A stretch of 12,028 bases of DNA, from NCBI GenBank assembly GCA_049608225.1, contig JBMYXI010000082.1, positions 1 through 12,028 on the forward strand, written 5' to 3'. A program made the translations under genes and the position numbers. This stretch comes from Parashewanella sp049608225. GTDB taxonomy: Bacteria > Pseudomonadota > Gammaproteobacteria > Enterobacterales > Shewanellaceae. Shown here piece after piece: positions 1-6,677 of the stretch. Within the stretch, counting starts at the first letter, position 1. The number at the start of each line of letters is the position of its first letter. Below the pieces are notes generated by a model, which did no database searches, was not told the origin of the DNA, and saw only the letters and a program-made list of their open reading frames with translations.

Positions 1-356
1 GAATTTCTTTGTTGAATCAGTTTTTATTATATTTCGATGGTCTTGACTTTAAACGATACTTGATTGGTTTGGGTGATTTGAACTATCTGTACCCTATTGC
101 AGGCAAGTATCCACATAATATTATTATTGAATTGATAGTGTATAATGGTATTGTGTTTTTCACTTTTTTTGTTGTTTGCTTCTTATTTTCAGCTTTCCAA
201 CTTATAAAGAGAGAGGATGGTAGATTTTTATTGGTTGTAATGTCTCCCATATTAATTGGGACGCTTTTATCAGGTAGTATGATTGATAATTATGCTGTAT
301 TTTTTGTTTTAATTTATTGTGTTTTAAATTCAAAGTTTATAAAAAGTAACGGGTAG
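1..356 (+). CDS. O-antigen polymerase (Wzy-like), C-terminal fragment, cut by window edge
   Basis: This is the 3' end of a membrane protein gene. The frame is open to the window edge, so the true start lies upstream and the TTG codons near position 9 are probably internal. About 117 residues are visible. They include a Tyr-Pro-His-Asn segment followed by an Ile-rich stretch with Glu, a pattern typical of the periplasmic loop of O-antigen polymerases and ligases. About three hydrophobic membrane segments follow, then a short basic tail ending in TAG at 354-356. A Wzy protein would polymerise undecaprenyl-linked repeat units at the periplasmic face of the inner membrane. Location in a polysaccharide operon beside glycosyltransferase and initiating-transferase genes supports the call. 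The DNA is extremely AT-rich, as is usual for wzy genes. An O-antigen ligase-like protein is the alternative. The family is fairly clear and the exact role is inferred. Confidence 0.6.
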   Translation, partial: ISLLNQFLLYFDGLDFKRYLIGLGDLNYLYPIAGKYPHNIIIELIVYNGIVFFTFFVVCFLFSAFQLIKREDGRFLLVVMSPILIGTLLSGSMIDNYAVFFVLIYCVLNSKFIKSNG

Positions 357-359
357 TTT

Positions 360-2183
360 ATGTGTGGAATCTTTGGCGTAATTTCGAGTAATACTGTAGA
401 TAAATCAGAATTGATGACTTTAGCAAAACATGCTAAGCAAAGAGGACGTGATTCAAGTGGTCTGGTTTTGGTTAAAGAAAATTCTTATGATATTTTAAGA
501 GCTGATCATGATATTCTGAAGTTAATTAAAGATTCAGAAATTAATAATTGCAGTCTCATTGCAGGACATAGCCGATTAGTTACAAATGGGCATGCGGACA
601 ATCAGCCTGTTGTCCGAGATGATACTATAGTTTTACATAATGGTATCATTGTAAATGATGAAGAAATTTGGAATAGTGTAGAAGTCGAAAGAAAGTTGAA
701 GATTGACTCCGAAATTCTGAATGGTATAGCGCTTGAACAGCTTAACAATAGCATGACAATTCAATCAATTTCAGAGCGAATTCTTACCGAATGTAAGGGC
801 GTAATTGCGTGTGCTTTATTTCTTCCATCTCATGGTAAAGCGCTTCTATTTTCAAACAACGGTAGTCTTTACACAGGTGAAAAAAATAATTCTATATACT
901 TTTCTTCTGAAAAGTTCCCTTTATCTTTGCTTGGTTGCTCTGAAATAAAAAAGATAATTAATGAAACAGTTATCATTGATATACCTCAATCTAGTTTGAT
1001 TTCCAAGCCAATTGATATTAAAACACATAGAGTGAACTTAGTGCCTTCTCTAGGCTCTTGTAAGCAGGAGGAAGCTTTACTTTCATTTGAAGCTCCTGAG
1101 TTAAAGAGATGTACAAAGTGTATATTGCCTGAGACAATGCCATTTATTACTTTTGACACTGAAGGCGTGTGTAATTATTGTCATAACTATACTCCAAGAA
1201 ATATTCCTCGACCAAAGGAAGAATTATTTAACTTGGTCGAAAAATATAGAAGAGTTCAAGGTGATGACTGTCTTGTTCCTTTTTCAGGTGGACGTGATAG
1301 TTGTTATGGCCTTCATTTGATCAGCAAAGAGTTGAAAATGAAGCCTATTGCATATACCTATGATTGGGGGATGGTAACAGACTTAGGGCGACGAAATATT
1401 AGTAGAATGTGCTCCAAGCTAGGTGTTGAGAATATAATTATTGCTGCAGACATCACCAAAAAAAGAAATAACATAACTAAAAATTTATCAGCATGGTTAG
1501 AGTCTCCTCACCTTGGATTAATGAGTTTACTTACTGCAGGCGATAAACACTTTTTTAGGCATTTAGAAACAGTCAAAAAGCAGACAGGGATCGGTTTAAA
1601 CTTATGGGGAGTTAATCCTCTCGAAGTTACACATTTTAAAACTGGCTTTCTTGATATTGCGCCAGATTTTGTAAATAAAGGTGTCTATGTTAGCGGACTC
1701 TCTAAGCAGTTAAACTATCAAAAGCAGCGCTTTAAAGCTATGCTGGGTTCATCTAAATACTTTAACTCATCTTTACTCGATACTCTCTCAGGCGAATACC
1801 ATAGAAGCGTTGCTAAAAAAACAGATTACTTTCATATTTTTGATTACTGGAGGTGGGATGAAAATGAAATTGATGACACACTCTTAAATACTTATGAGTG
1901 GGAAAAAGCGATAGATACGCCAACAACATGGCGAATTGGCGATGGAACAGCTGCTTTTTACAATTATGTATATCATACAGTTGCAGGTTTCACTGAGCAT
2001 GACACTTTCAGAAGTAATCAAATTCGTGAAGGTGATCTGACAAGAGAAGAAGCATTAAAGTTAGTAAATGAGGAGAACCGAGCTCGTTATCCTAATATTA
2101 AGTGGTACCTTGATACACTCGGACTTGATTATAAAGAAGCAATTCAGGTTGTTAATAGTATTCCTAAACTTTACGGTCACTAG
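360..2183 (+). CDS. Glutamine-dependent sugar amidotransferase: class II glutaminase fused to a WbpG/WbuX-like PP-loop domain
   Basis: The 607-residue protein has two parts. Residues 2 to about 220 form a class II (Ntn-type) glutamine amidotransferase. Met1 is followed by the nucleophile Cys2 in MCGIFG, with RGRDSSG near 28, HSRL at 70-73, QPV at 82-84, HNGII at 93-97 and DSE at 116-118. Residues from about 249 resemble N-acetyl sugar amidotransferases of the WbpG/WbuX/PseA group. There is a CxxC pair at 251-254 and another at 271-274, probably a metal site, and a PP-loop SGGRDS at 309-314 for ATP adenylation. The likely role is ATP-dependent transfer of glutamine-derived ammonia to a nucleotide-sugar substituent, giving an acetamidino group or a uronamide. 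WbpG systems usually need separate HisH- and HisF-like partners; here a fused glutaminase appears to replace them. The gene starts 3 bases after the upstream stop, with GGG at 351-353 as a weak ribosome binding site. Automatic annotation might call it asparagine synthase or GlmS-like, but it lacks the GlmS isomerase domain. Confidence 0.8.
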   Translation: MCGIFGVISSNTVDKSELMTLAKHAKQRGRDSSGLVLVKENSYDILRADHDILKLIKDSEINNCSLIAGHSRLVTNGHADNQPVVRDDTIVLHNGIIVNDEEIWNSVEVERKLKIDSEILNGIALEQLNNSMTIQSISERILTECKGVIACALFLPSHGKALLFSNNGSLYTGEKNNSIYFSSEKFPLSLLGCSEIKKIINETVIIDIPQSSLISKPIDIKTHRVNLVPSLGSCKQEEALLSFEAPELKRCTKCILPETMPFITFDTEGVCNYCHNYTPRNIPRPKEELFNLVEKYRRVQGDDCLVPFSGGRDSCYGLHLISKELKMKPIAYTYDWGMVTDLGRRNISRMCSKLGVENIIIAADITKKRNNITKNLSAWLESPHLGLMSLLTAGDKHFFRHLETVKKQTGIGLNLWGVNPLEVTHFKTGFLDIAPDFVNKGVYVSGLSKQLNYQKQRFKAMLGSSKYFNSSLLDTLSGEYHRSVAKKTDYFHIFDYWRWDENEIDDTLLNTYEWEKAIDTPTTWRIGDGTAAFYNYVYHTVAGFTEHDTFRSNQIREGDLTREEALKLVNEENRARYPNIKWYLDTLGLDYKEAIQVVNSIPKLYGH

Positions 2184-2191
2184 GTTGCGGA

Positions 2192-3421
2192 ATGAACAAT
2201 AAAAACAAAACTATTTGGTACATTAATAAATACCAAGAGTGTGAGTCTAAGTATAGTCCGGGCGGTAGAGGCTTTTTGATAATGAAAGAGCTTTCAAAAC
2301 TTGGTTACGATACAGTTGTTTTCACTTCAGACTCTACAAATTTAACTTATACACCCAAGCTTCAAGAAGGGTGTCAGATCATAAAGCAAGATCACCTTAC
2401 TGTGGTTTGGCTGAAAACAATGAAGTATAAGGTTGCTAAGTCTATTAGGCGTGTATTGAGTTGGTTTGATTTTGAACTTAACTTATTATTCTTCGATGAA
2501 AAAAGTGTCAAATCACCAGATGTAGTTATTGTTTCTTGCTTATCTTTGTTTACAGTGATAAACGGACTTAGACTGAAAAATAAATATAACTGTAAATTGA
2601 TCATGGAAGTTAGAGATATCTGGCCGCTAACCCTAGTTGCAGAAGGAGGATTTAGTAAATATAACCCTTTGGTTGCATTTATGTCTGTAATTGAAAAGTT
2701 AGGATATAAATATTCTGATGACATTGTAGGTACAATGCCTAATCTAGGTCTGCATGTAAGTAATGTACTAGGATATGAAAAGAAAGTGCACTGCGTCCCT
2801 ATGGGAGTTATGAATCATGAGTTTTATGAAGATTCTGACGTTTTGCTTCCTGAAGGGTATATATCACAGCATTTCAATTTAACTAAGTTCAATATTGTTT
2901 ATGCGGGTACTATCGGTATAACTAATGCCTTAGAAGTACTTTTTAAGTCAGCTTCACTTATATCAAATCCTAATGTTCATATCACCATAGTCGGTGATGG
3001 TGCATTAAAGCAACAGTTTATAGAAAAGTATGGTCTTTTGAAAAATGTAAGTTTCGCACCCAAAGTTTCTAAAAACCAAGTGCAGTCTGTTTTAAAATAT
3101 GCCGATGTAGTTTACTTGTCTGCCCACCCTTCAATCTTATGGGAGTTCGGTCAGTCACTTAACAAGGTTATTGATTATATGAGAAGCGGTAAACCGATCA
3201 TCGCATCATATACAGGTCATAAAAATATGCTAGAAGATTCGGGGTGTGCTTTTTTTGCTCCAGCCAATGAAATTAACGCTTTAGCAACGCTTATTGATGA
3301 GGTTGCTGATATCCCTGCAGCGCAGCTCAACTCTATTGGTATAAAGGGTAAAGACTGGCTTTTCAGAAATCAGCAATATGATGTTTTAGCTACCAAATAT
3401 GAATCAATTATTGGTGATTAA
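2192..3421 (+). CDS. Glycosyltransferase family 4 (WbuB-like)
   Basis: This 409-residue GT-B fold glycosyltransferase should act at the cytoplasmic face of the inner membrane, adding one sugar to the lipid-linked repeat unit. The N-terminal acceptor domain has the Gly-rich loop PGGRGF at residues 23-28. EVRDIWP at 139-145 is characteristic of WbuB-type enzymes that transfer N-acetyl amino sugars. The C-terminal donor domain has VYAGTIG at 236-242, IVGDG at 266-270 and an EFGQSLNKVIDYMRSGKP signature at 318-335. The length is normal for the family and no signal peptide is seen. The gene starts 8 bases after the amidotransferase stop and its TAA directly abuts the next ATG. In some O-antigen clusters a WbuB-like enzyme accompanies WbuX-type amidotransferases, so the two neighbours may make and transfer the same sugar. 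Donor, acceptor and linkage cannot be read from the sequence. Confidence 0.85.
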   Translation: MNNKNKTIWYINKYQECESKYSPGGRGFLIMKELSKLGYDTVVFTSDSTNLTYTPKLQEGCQIIKQDHLTVVWLKTMKYKVAKSIRRVLSWFDFELNLLFFDEKSVKSPDVVIVSCLSLFTVINGLRLKNKYNCKLIMEVRDIWPLTLVAEGGFSKYNPLVAFMSVIEKLGYKYSDDIVGTMPNLGLHVSNVLGYEKKVHCVPMGVMNHEFYEDSDVLLPEGYISQHFNLTKFNIVYAGTIGITNALEVLFKSASLISNPNVHITIVGDGALKQQFIEKYGLLKNVSFAPKVSKNQVQSVLKYADVVYLSAHPSILWEFGQSLNKVIDYMRSGKPIIASYTGHKNMLEDSGCAFFAPANEINALATLIDEVADIPAAQLNSIGIKGKDWLFRNQQYDVLATKYESIIGD

Positions 3422-4015
3422 ATGAAAAGGCTGTTTGATTTTCTCGCTTCTCTCATCGGGCTTATTTTGTTATCGCCTGTCATTGCCCTAGTTGCTTGGA
3501 AAATACGTAAAAACTTGGGTACACCAGTGCTTTTCCGTCAAACCCGACCAGGTCTAAACGGGAAACCGTTTGAAATGGTAAAATTTAGGACTATGAAGGA
3601 TGCTGTTGATAAAAATGGTAATCTTTTACCTGATGAAGAACGCATGACTCCTTTTGGTGACAAATTACGAAATAGCAGTTTGGATGAATTACCTGAGTTA
3701 TGGAATGTTTTAAAGGGTGATATGAGTTTAGTTGGCCCTCGACCTTTATTAATGCAATACCTCCCTCTATATAGCAAGGAACAAGCAAGACGACATGAGA
3801 TTCGTCCTGGAGTGACTGGCTGGGCACAAATAAATGGTCGCAATGCAATAAGTTGGGATGAAAAATTTAAGTTAGATGTTTGGTATATTGATAATCGTAG
3901 CTTCTGGCTTGACGTAAAGGTTTTGTTTTTAACGGTTAAAAAAGTTTTTGTACGTGAAGGGATCAGTGCTGCTGGTTCTGTTACCATGCACGAATTTAAA
4001 GGAAATAAAGAATGA
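3422..4015 (+). CDS. pglC: Undecaprenyl-phosphate sugar phosphotransferase (PglC-type monotopic phosphoglycosyl transferase)
   Basis: The 197-residue enzyme is the minimal catalytic form of the monotopic phosphoglycosyl transferases. It transfers a phospho-sugar from a UDP-sugar to undecaprenyl phosphate, the first membrane step of repeat-unit assembly. Residues 5-26 form the N-terminal re-entrant membrane helix with a Ser-Pro kink at 18-19. VKFRTM at 53-58, the catalytic Asp-Glu pair at 88-89 in SLDELPEL, VGPRPLL at 104-110, RPGVTGWAQINGRN at 128-141 and LDVWYIDN at 151-158 are all present. The tail (REG, then a Gly-Ser-Val-Thr segment) closely recalls Campylobacter PglC, which uses UDP-N,N'-diacetylbacillosamine. 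The next gene is a PglD homologue, which supports that substrate. It starts immediately after the GT4 stop codon, and its TGA overlaps the pglD start as ATGA at 4012-4015. The substrate assignment is an inference from similarity and context. Confidence 0.9.
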   Translation: MKRLFDFLASLIGLILLSPVIALVAWKIRKNLGTPVLFRQTRPGLNGKPFEMVKFRTMKDAVDKNGNLLPDEERMTPFGDKLRNSSLDELPELWNVLKGDMSLVGPRPLLMQYLPLYSKEQARRHEIRPGVTGWAQINGRNAISWDEKFKLDVWYIDNRSFWLDVKVLFLTVKKVFVREGISAAGSVTMHEFKGNKE

Positions 4016-4644
4016 GACCTATTCTTATTGTTGGTGCTGGCGGTTTTGCGAAAGAAATAATATGGTTAGCACATGACTGTAATAGAAAAATACTCGGTGT
4101 TTTGGATGACAATGAAGCGCAACACGGCTCTAAAATTCAAGGTGTAAAAGTTCTTGGTGGCATTGACTTGTTGTCTAAATTTGATGCAGAAATTATTGTC
4201 GCAATTGGTAACCCTAGAGTAAGGGCTCGAGTTGTAAATCGAATTGAGTCATTGATTGAACCTAATTATGCTACCTTAATTCACCCTAGTGTTAAGTATT
4301 CTAACACTGTTCAATTTTCGGAAGGCTGTATGATTTGTGCCGGCACCATTTTAACAACAGATGTTAAAGTAGGACGCCATGTAATTTTAAACCTAAATGT
4401 AACTGTGGGACATGAGGTTGATTTAGGAAATTTTGTCACCGTGGCACCAATGGCTGCTATTTCTGGTAATGTTTTTGTCAATGATATATCAGAAATTGGA
4501 ACAGGAGCTTGTATTAAACAAGGTTTAATTATTGAGCACGGGTCCATGCTAGGAATGGGGGGGGTTTTGACTAAAAATATTCCCGCCAATACAGTATTTG
4601 CTGGAAATCCGGCAAAAAAATTAAAGGAGTTACCAGAAGTATGA
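4012..4644 (+). CDS. pglD: Sugar O/N-acyltransferase, PglD-like (UDP-4-amino-sugar N-acyltransferase)
   Basis: The 210-residue protein has the PglD layout. An N-terminal Rossmann-like domain with VGAGGFAKEI at residues 7-16 binds the UDP-sugar. From about residue 88 a left-handed beta-helix of hexapeptide repeats follows, ending in a PANTVFAGNPAKKL segment at 191-204. His134-Glu135 in the GHE motif matches the catalytic His-Glu pair of Campylobacter PglD. The family N-acylates the 4-amino group of UDP-2-acetamido-4-amino-2,4,6-trideoxy sugars using acyl-CoA. PglD itself uses acetyl-CoA, but the coupled hydroxyacyl-CoA dehydrogenase gene suggests a 3-hydroxybutyryl donor here. AAAGGA at 3998-4003 is a good ribosome binding site. 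The start overlaps the pglC stop and the stop overlaps the next start, both as ATGA. A run of eight G (4557-4564) lies in codons 182-185 and could slip. The acyl donor is inferred. Confidence 0.85.
   Translation: MRPILIVGAGGFAKEIIWLAHDCNRKILGVLDDNEAQHGSKIQGVKVLGGIDLLSKFDAEIIVAIGNPRVRARVVNRIESLIEPNYATLIHPSVKYSNTVQFSEGCMICAGTILTTDVKVGRHVILNLNVTVGHEVDLGNFVTVAPMAAISGNVFVNDISEIGTGACIKQGLIIEHGSMLGMGGVLTKNIPANTVFAGNPAKKLKELPEV
4623..4630 (+). promoter_or_regulatory. Ribosome binding site for the 3-hydroxybutyryl-CoA dehydrogenase gene
   Basis: AAAGGAGT lies 10 bases before the ATG at 4641, inside the last codons of pglD. It is one of the best Shine-Dalgarno matches in the operon. Together with the ATGA overlap it fixes the start and implies that the dehydrogenase is translated together with the acyltransferase. 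Confidence 0.75.
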
Positions 4645-5486
4645 ACATTACCGTAATTGGATCTGGTGTAATGGCATCAGGGATTATTCAGGTTTTAGCT
4701 AGTTCATCGCACATTGATGCTGTAAATGTTGTATCACGTAATGTAGAGAAAGCTGAACTGCTTAAAGTTAAAGTCTGTAAGCAAATCGACAAAATGGCAA
4801 AAAAAGGTAAATTAGCACAAGATATTGCAGATTTATCTTTTGAAAAAATTAAGCTATTTGAAGCCCTTGATATATGCAAAACTTCAGACTTAGTAATAGA
4901 AGCAATATCTGAAGATTTGTTAGTAAAGTTAGAGTTATTTCAAAAGCTATCTAAATTCATCTCTGATGATACTATTATTGCGTCCAATACGTCTTCATTA
5001 TCTATCACAGCTTTTGGCAGTGTGTTGCCAAACCCTAAAAATGTTGTAGGTCTACACTTCTTCAACCCCGCACCGCTAATGGAATTGGTTGAAATCGTTA
5101 TGGGCCATGAGACTTCTCCAAGTGTAGTCGAAAAAATGGGGGCGTTAGCAGAATTACTTAATAAAAAACCTGTTTTTGTTAACGAAGCACCAGGGTTCAT
5201 CGTTAACCGCATGCTTATACCAATGATAAATGAAGCGGTAAGCATTTTAGCTGAAGGTGTTGCTACTGCAGAAGATATCGATAAGGCAATGAAATTTGGT
5301 GCTCATCATCCAATGGGTCCGTTAGCATTAGCTGACTTGATCGGGAACGATGTTAATCTGTCTATTATGGAAACTTTATATTCTGAGACAGGTGATTCGA
5401 AATATAGGGCTCATCCTTTGTTAAGAAAGATGGTACGTGCTAATCATTTAGGGCGAAAAACCAATAAAGGATTCTTTGATTATTAA
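4641..5486 (+). CDS. 3-hydroxybutyryl-CoA dehydrogenase (3HCDH family) inside the polysaccharide operon
   Basis: The 281-residue protein has the usual length of stand-alone 3-hydroxybutyryl-CoA dehydrogenases and interconverts acetoacetyl-CoA and (S)-3-hydroxybutyryl-CoA. The N-terminal dinucleotide fold begins GSGVMASGI at residues 7-15. Ser118 in SNTSSL, His139 in GLHFFNPAP, Glu151 and Asn189 in APGFIVNR are spaced as the known catalytic residues of the family. The C-terminal domain has GAHHPMGPLALADLIG at 220-235 and ends in GRKTNKGFFDY. The third Gly of the usual GxGxxG is Ala12. The acidic residue expected at the end of strand 2 is Asn34 in VVSRN, hinting at NADP(H) rather than NAD(H). 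From memory the protein resembles the Clostridium kluyveri enzyme more than FadB-type fusions. The start is fixed by the ATGA overlap with pglD. Its place among sugar genes suggests supply of a 3-hydroxybutyryl donor for sugar N-acylation. The enzyme family is certain and the role is inferred. Confidence 0.9.
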   Translation: MNITVIGSGVMASGIIQVLASSSHIDAVNVVSRNVEKAELLKVKVCKQIDKMAKKGKLAQDIADLSFEKIKLFEALDICKTSDLVIEAISEDLLVKLELFQKLSKFISDDTIIASNTSSLSITAFGSVLPNPKNVVGLHFFNPAPLMELVEIVMGHETSPSVVEKMGALAELLNKKPVFVNEAPGFIVNRMLIPMINEAVSILAEGVATAEDIDKAMKFGAHHPMGPLALADLIGNDVNLSIMETLYSETGDSKYRAHPLLRKMVRANHLGRKTNKGFFDY

Positions 5487-5488
5487 TT

Positions 5489-6664
5489 ATGTTGAATACA
5501 AGTTTTTCTCCTTGGCCATCCTTCTCTCAAGAAGAAGCTGAAGCTGCCAGTAAGGTTTTGTTATCTAATAAAGTTAATTATTGGACTGGTAATGAATGCC
5601 GTGAATTCGAAAAGGAATTTGCAGCTTGGTCTGGTTGTGCATATGCAGTTGCCCTGTCTAATGGTACGTTAGCGTTAGATATTGCGCTTAAAGCGCTAAG
5701 TGTCGGTGATGGTGATGAAGTCATTACGACTCCACGCACTTTTCTTGCCTCAGCCTCTTCAATTGTGACTTCAGGTGCTTCACCTGTGTTTGCAGATGTT
5801 GATTTAAATAGTCAAAATATCACTGCTGACTCTATCGAAGCGGTGTTAACTGAAAAGACGAAAGCTGTAATAGTTGTTCATTTAGCAGGAATGCCTGCTG
5901 AAATGGATGAGATTATGGCGTTGTCTGAAAAGTATGGCTTTTATGTTATTGAAGACTGTGCACAAGCTCATGGTGCTAAATATAAAGGCCGAAGTGTTGG
6001 TACAATAGGTCATGTTGGTGCTTGGTCCTTTTGCCAAGATAAGATCATGACCACAGGTGGTGAAGGTGGTATGGTTACCACCAATGATAAAAGCTTGTGG
6101 TCGAAAATGTGGTCTTTTAAAGATCATGGTAAAAGTTTTGATGCTATTTATAATCGACAACATCCTCCTGGCTTTCGTTGGTTGCATGAGAGCTTTGGCA
6201 CCAATTGGCGTATGACGGAGATGCAAGGTGCAATTGGGCGGATTCAATTAACACGAATGTCAGATTGGACAGCTAAGCGACAAGCCAACGCTAAAGCGAT
6301 TGATGAAGCAGTTTCTGATCTTCCTATTGTCAGAACGGTTAATGTTCCAGACTATATTGAACATGCAGAATACAAGCATTATATGTTTGTGAAGGAGGAT
6401 ATGCTACGAGTCGGCTGGAATCGTGATCGTATCGTTGAAGAAATCGTTGCCAGAGGTGTACCAGCTTTCCAAGGAAGTTGCTCTGAGGTGTACTTAGAAA
6501 AAGCTTTCGATAACACGCCTTGGAGGCCCAGTGAGCGTTTAGCTAATGCTGTTGAGTTAGGTGGTACAAGTTTGATGTTTTTAGTTCACCCAACGCTTAC
6601 TGAAGCTGAAATATCAAAAATGGCTCAGGTGATCAGAGATGTCCTGACTCAAGCATCTAATTAA
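5489..6664 (+). CDS. DegT/DnrJ/EryC1/StrS family aminotransferase (nucleotide-sugar aminotransferase)
   Basis: This 391-residue PLP enzyme belongs to the sugar aminotransferase family, which converts keto-sugar nucleotides to amino sugars with glutamate as usual donor. Visible motifs are YWTGNECREFEKEFA at 31-45, ALSNGTLALD at 55-64, and EDCAQAHGA at 155-163 with Asp156 and Gln159 as PLP contacts. SFCQDKIMTTGGEGG at 180-194 contains the Schiff-base Lys185, and RMTEMQGAIG lies further on. Between a PglD homologue and a 4,6-dehydratase gene, it most likely aminates C4 of UDP-2-acetamido-4-keto-2,4,6-trideoxyglucose, the PglE step of bacillosamine synthesis. I do not recognise it as a close PglE orthologue, so no symbol is given. 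The start lies 2 bases after the dehydrogenase stop. The nearest purine-rich site (AAAGGA, 5466-5471) is rather far away, so translation may depend on reinitiation. Confidence 0.88.
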   Translation: MLNTSFSPWPSFSQEEAEAASKVLLSNKVNYWTGNECREFEKEFAAWSGCAYAVALSNGTLALDIALKALSVGDGDEVITTPRTFLASASSIVTSGASPVFADVDLNSQNITADSIEAVLTEKTKAVIVVHLAGMPAEMDEIMALSEKYGFYVIEDCAQAHGAKYKGRSVGTIGHVGAWSFCQDKIMTTGGEGGMVTTNDKSLWSKMWSFKDHGKSFDAIYNRQHPPGFRWLHESFGTNWRMTEMQGAIGRIQLTRMSDWTAKRQANAKAIDEAVSDLPIVRTVNVPDYIEHAEYKHYMFVKEDMLRVGWNRDRIVEEIVARGVPAFQGSCSEVYLEKAFDNTPWRPSERLANAVELGGTSLMFLVHPTLTEAEISKMAQVIRDVLTQASN

Positions 6665-6677
6665 TTGTGGTATACAA

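Noticed and set aside
360..2183. Annotation as GlmS or asparagine synthetase B
   Set aside because: The C-terminal half lacks the sugar isomerase domains of GlmS, and its CxxC pairs and PP-loop context resemble N-acetyl sugar amidotransferases.
3538..3987. 149-codon minus-strand open frame inside pglC
   Set aside because: It is antisense to a strongly conserved enzyme, has no similarity of its own and no ribosome binding site.
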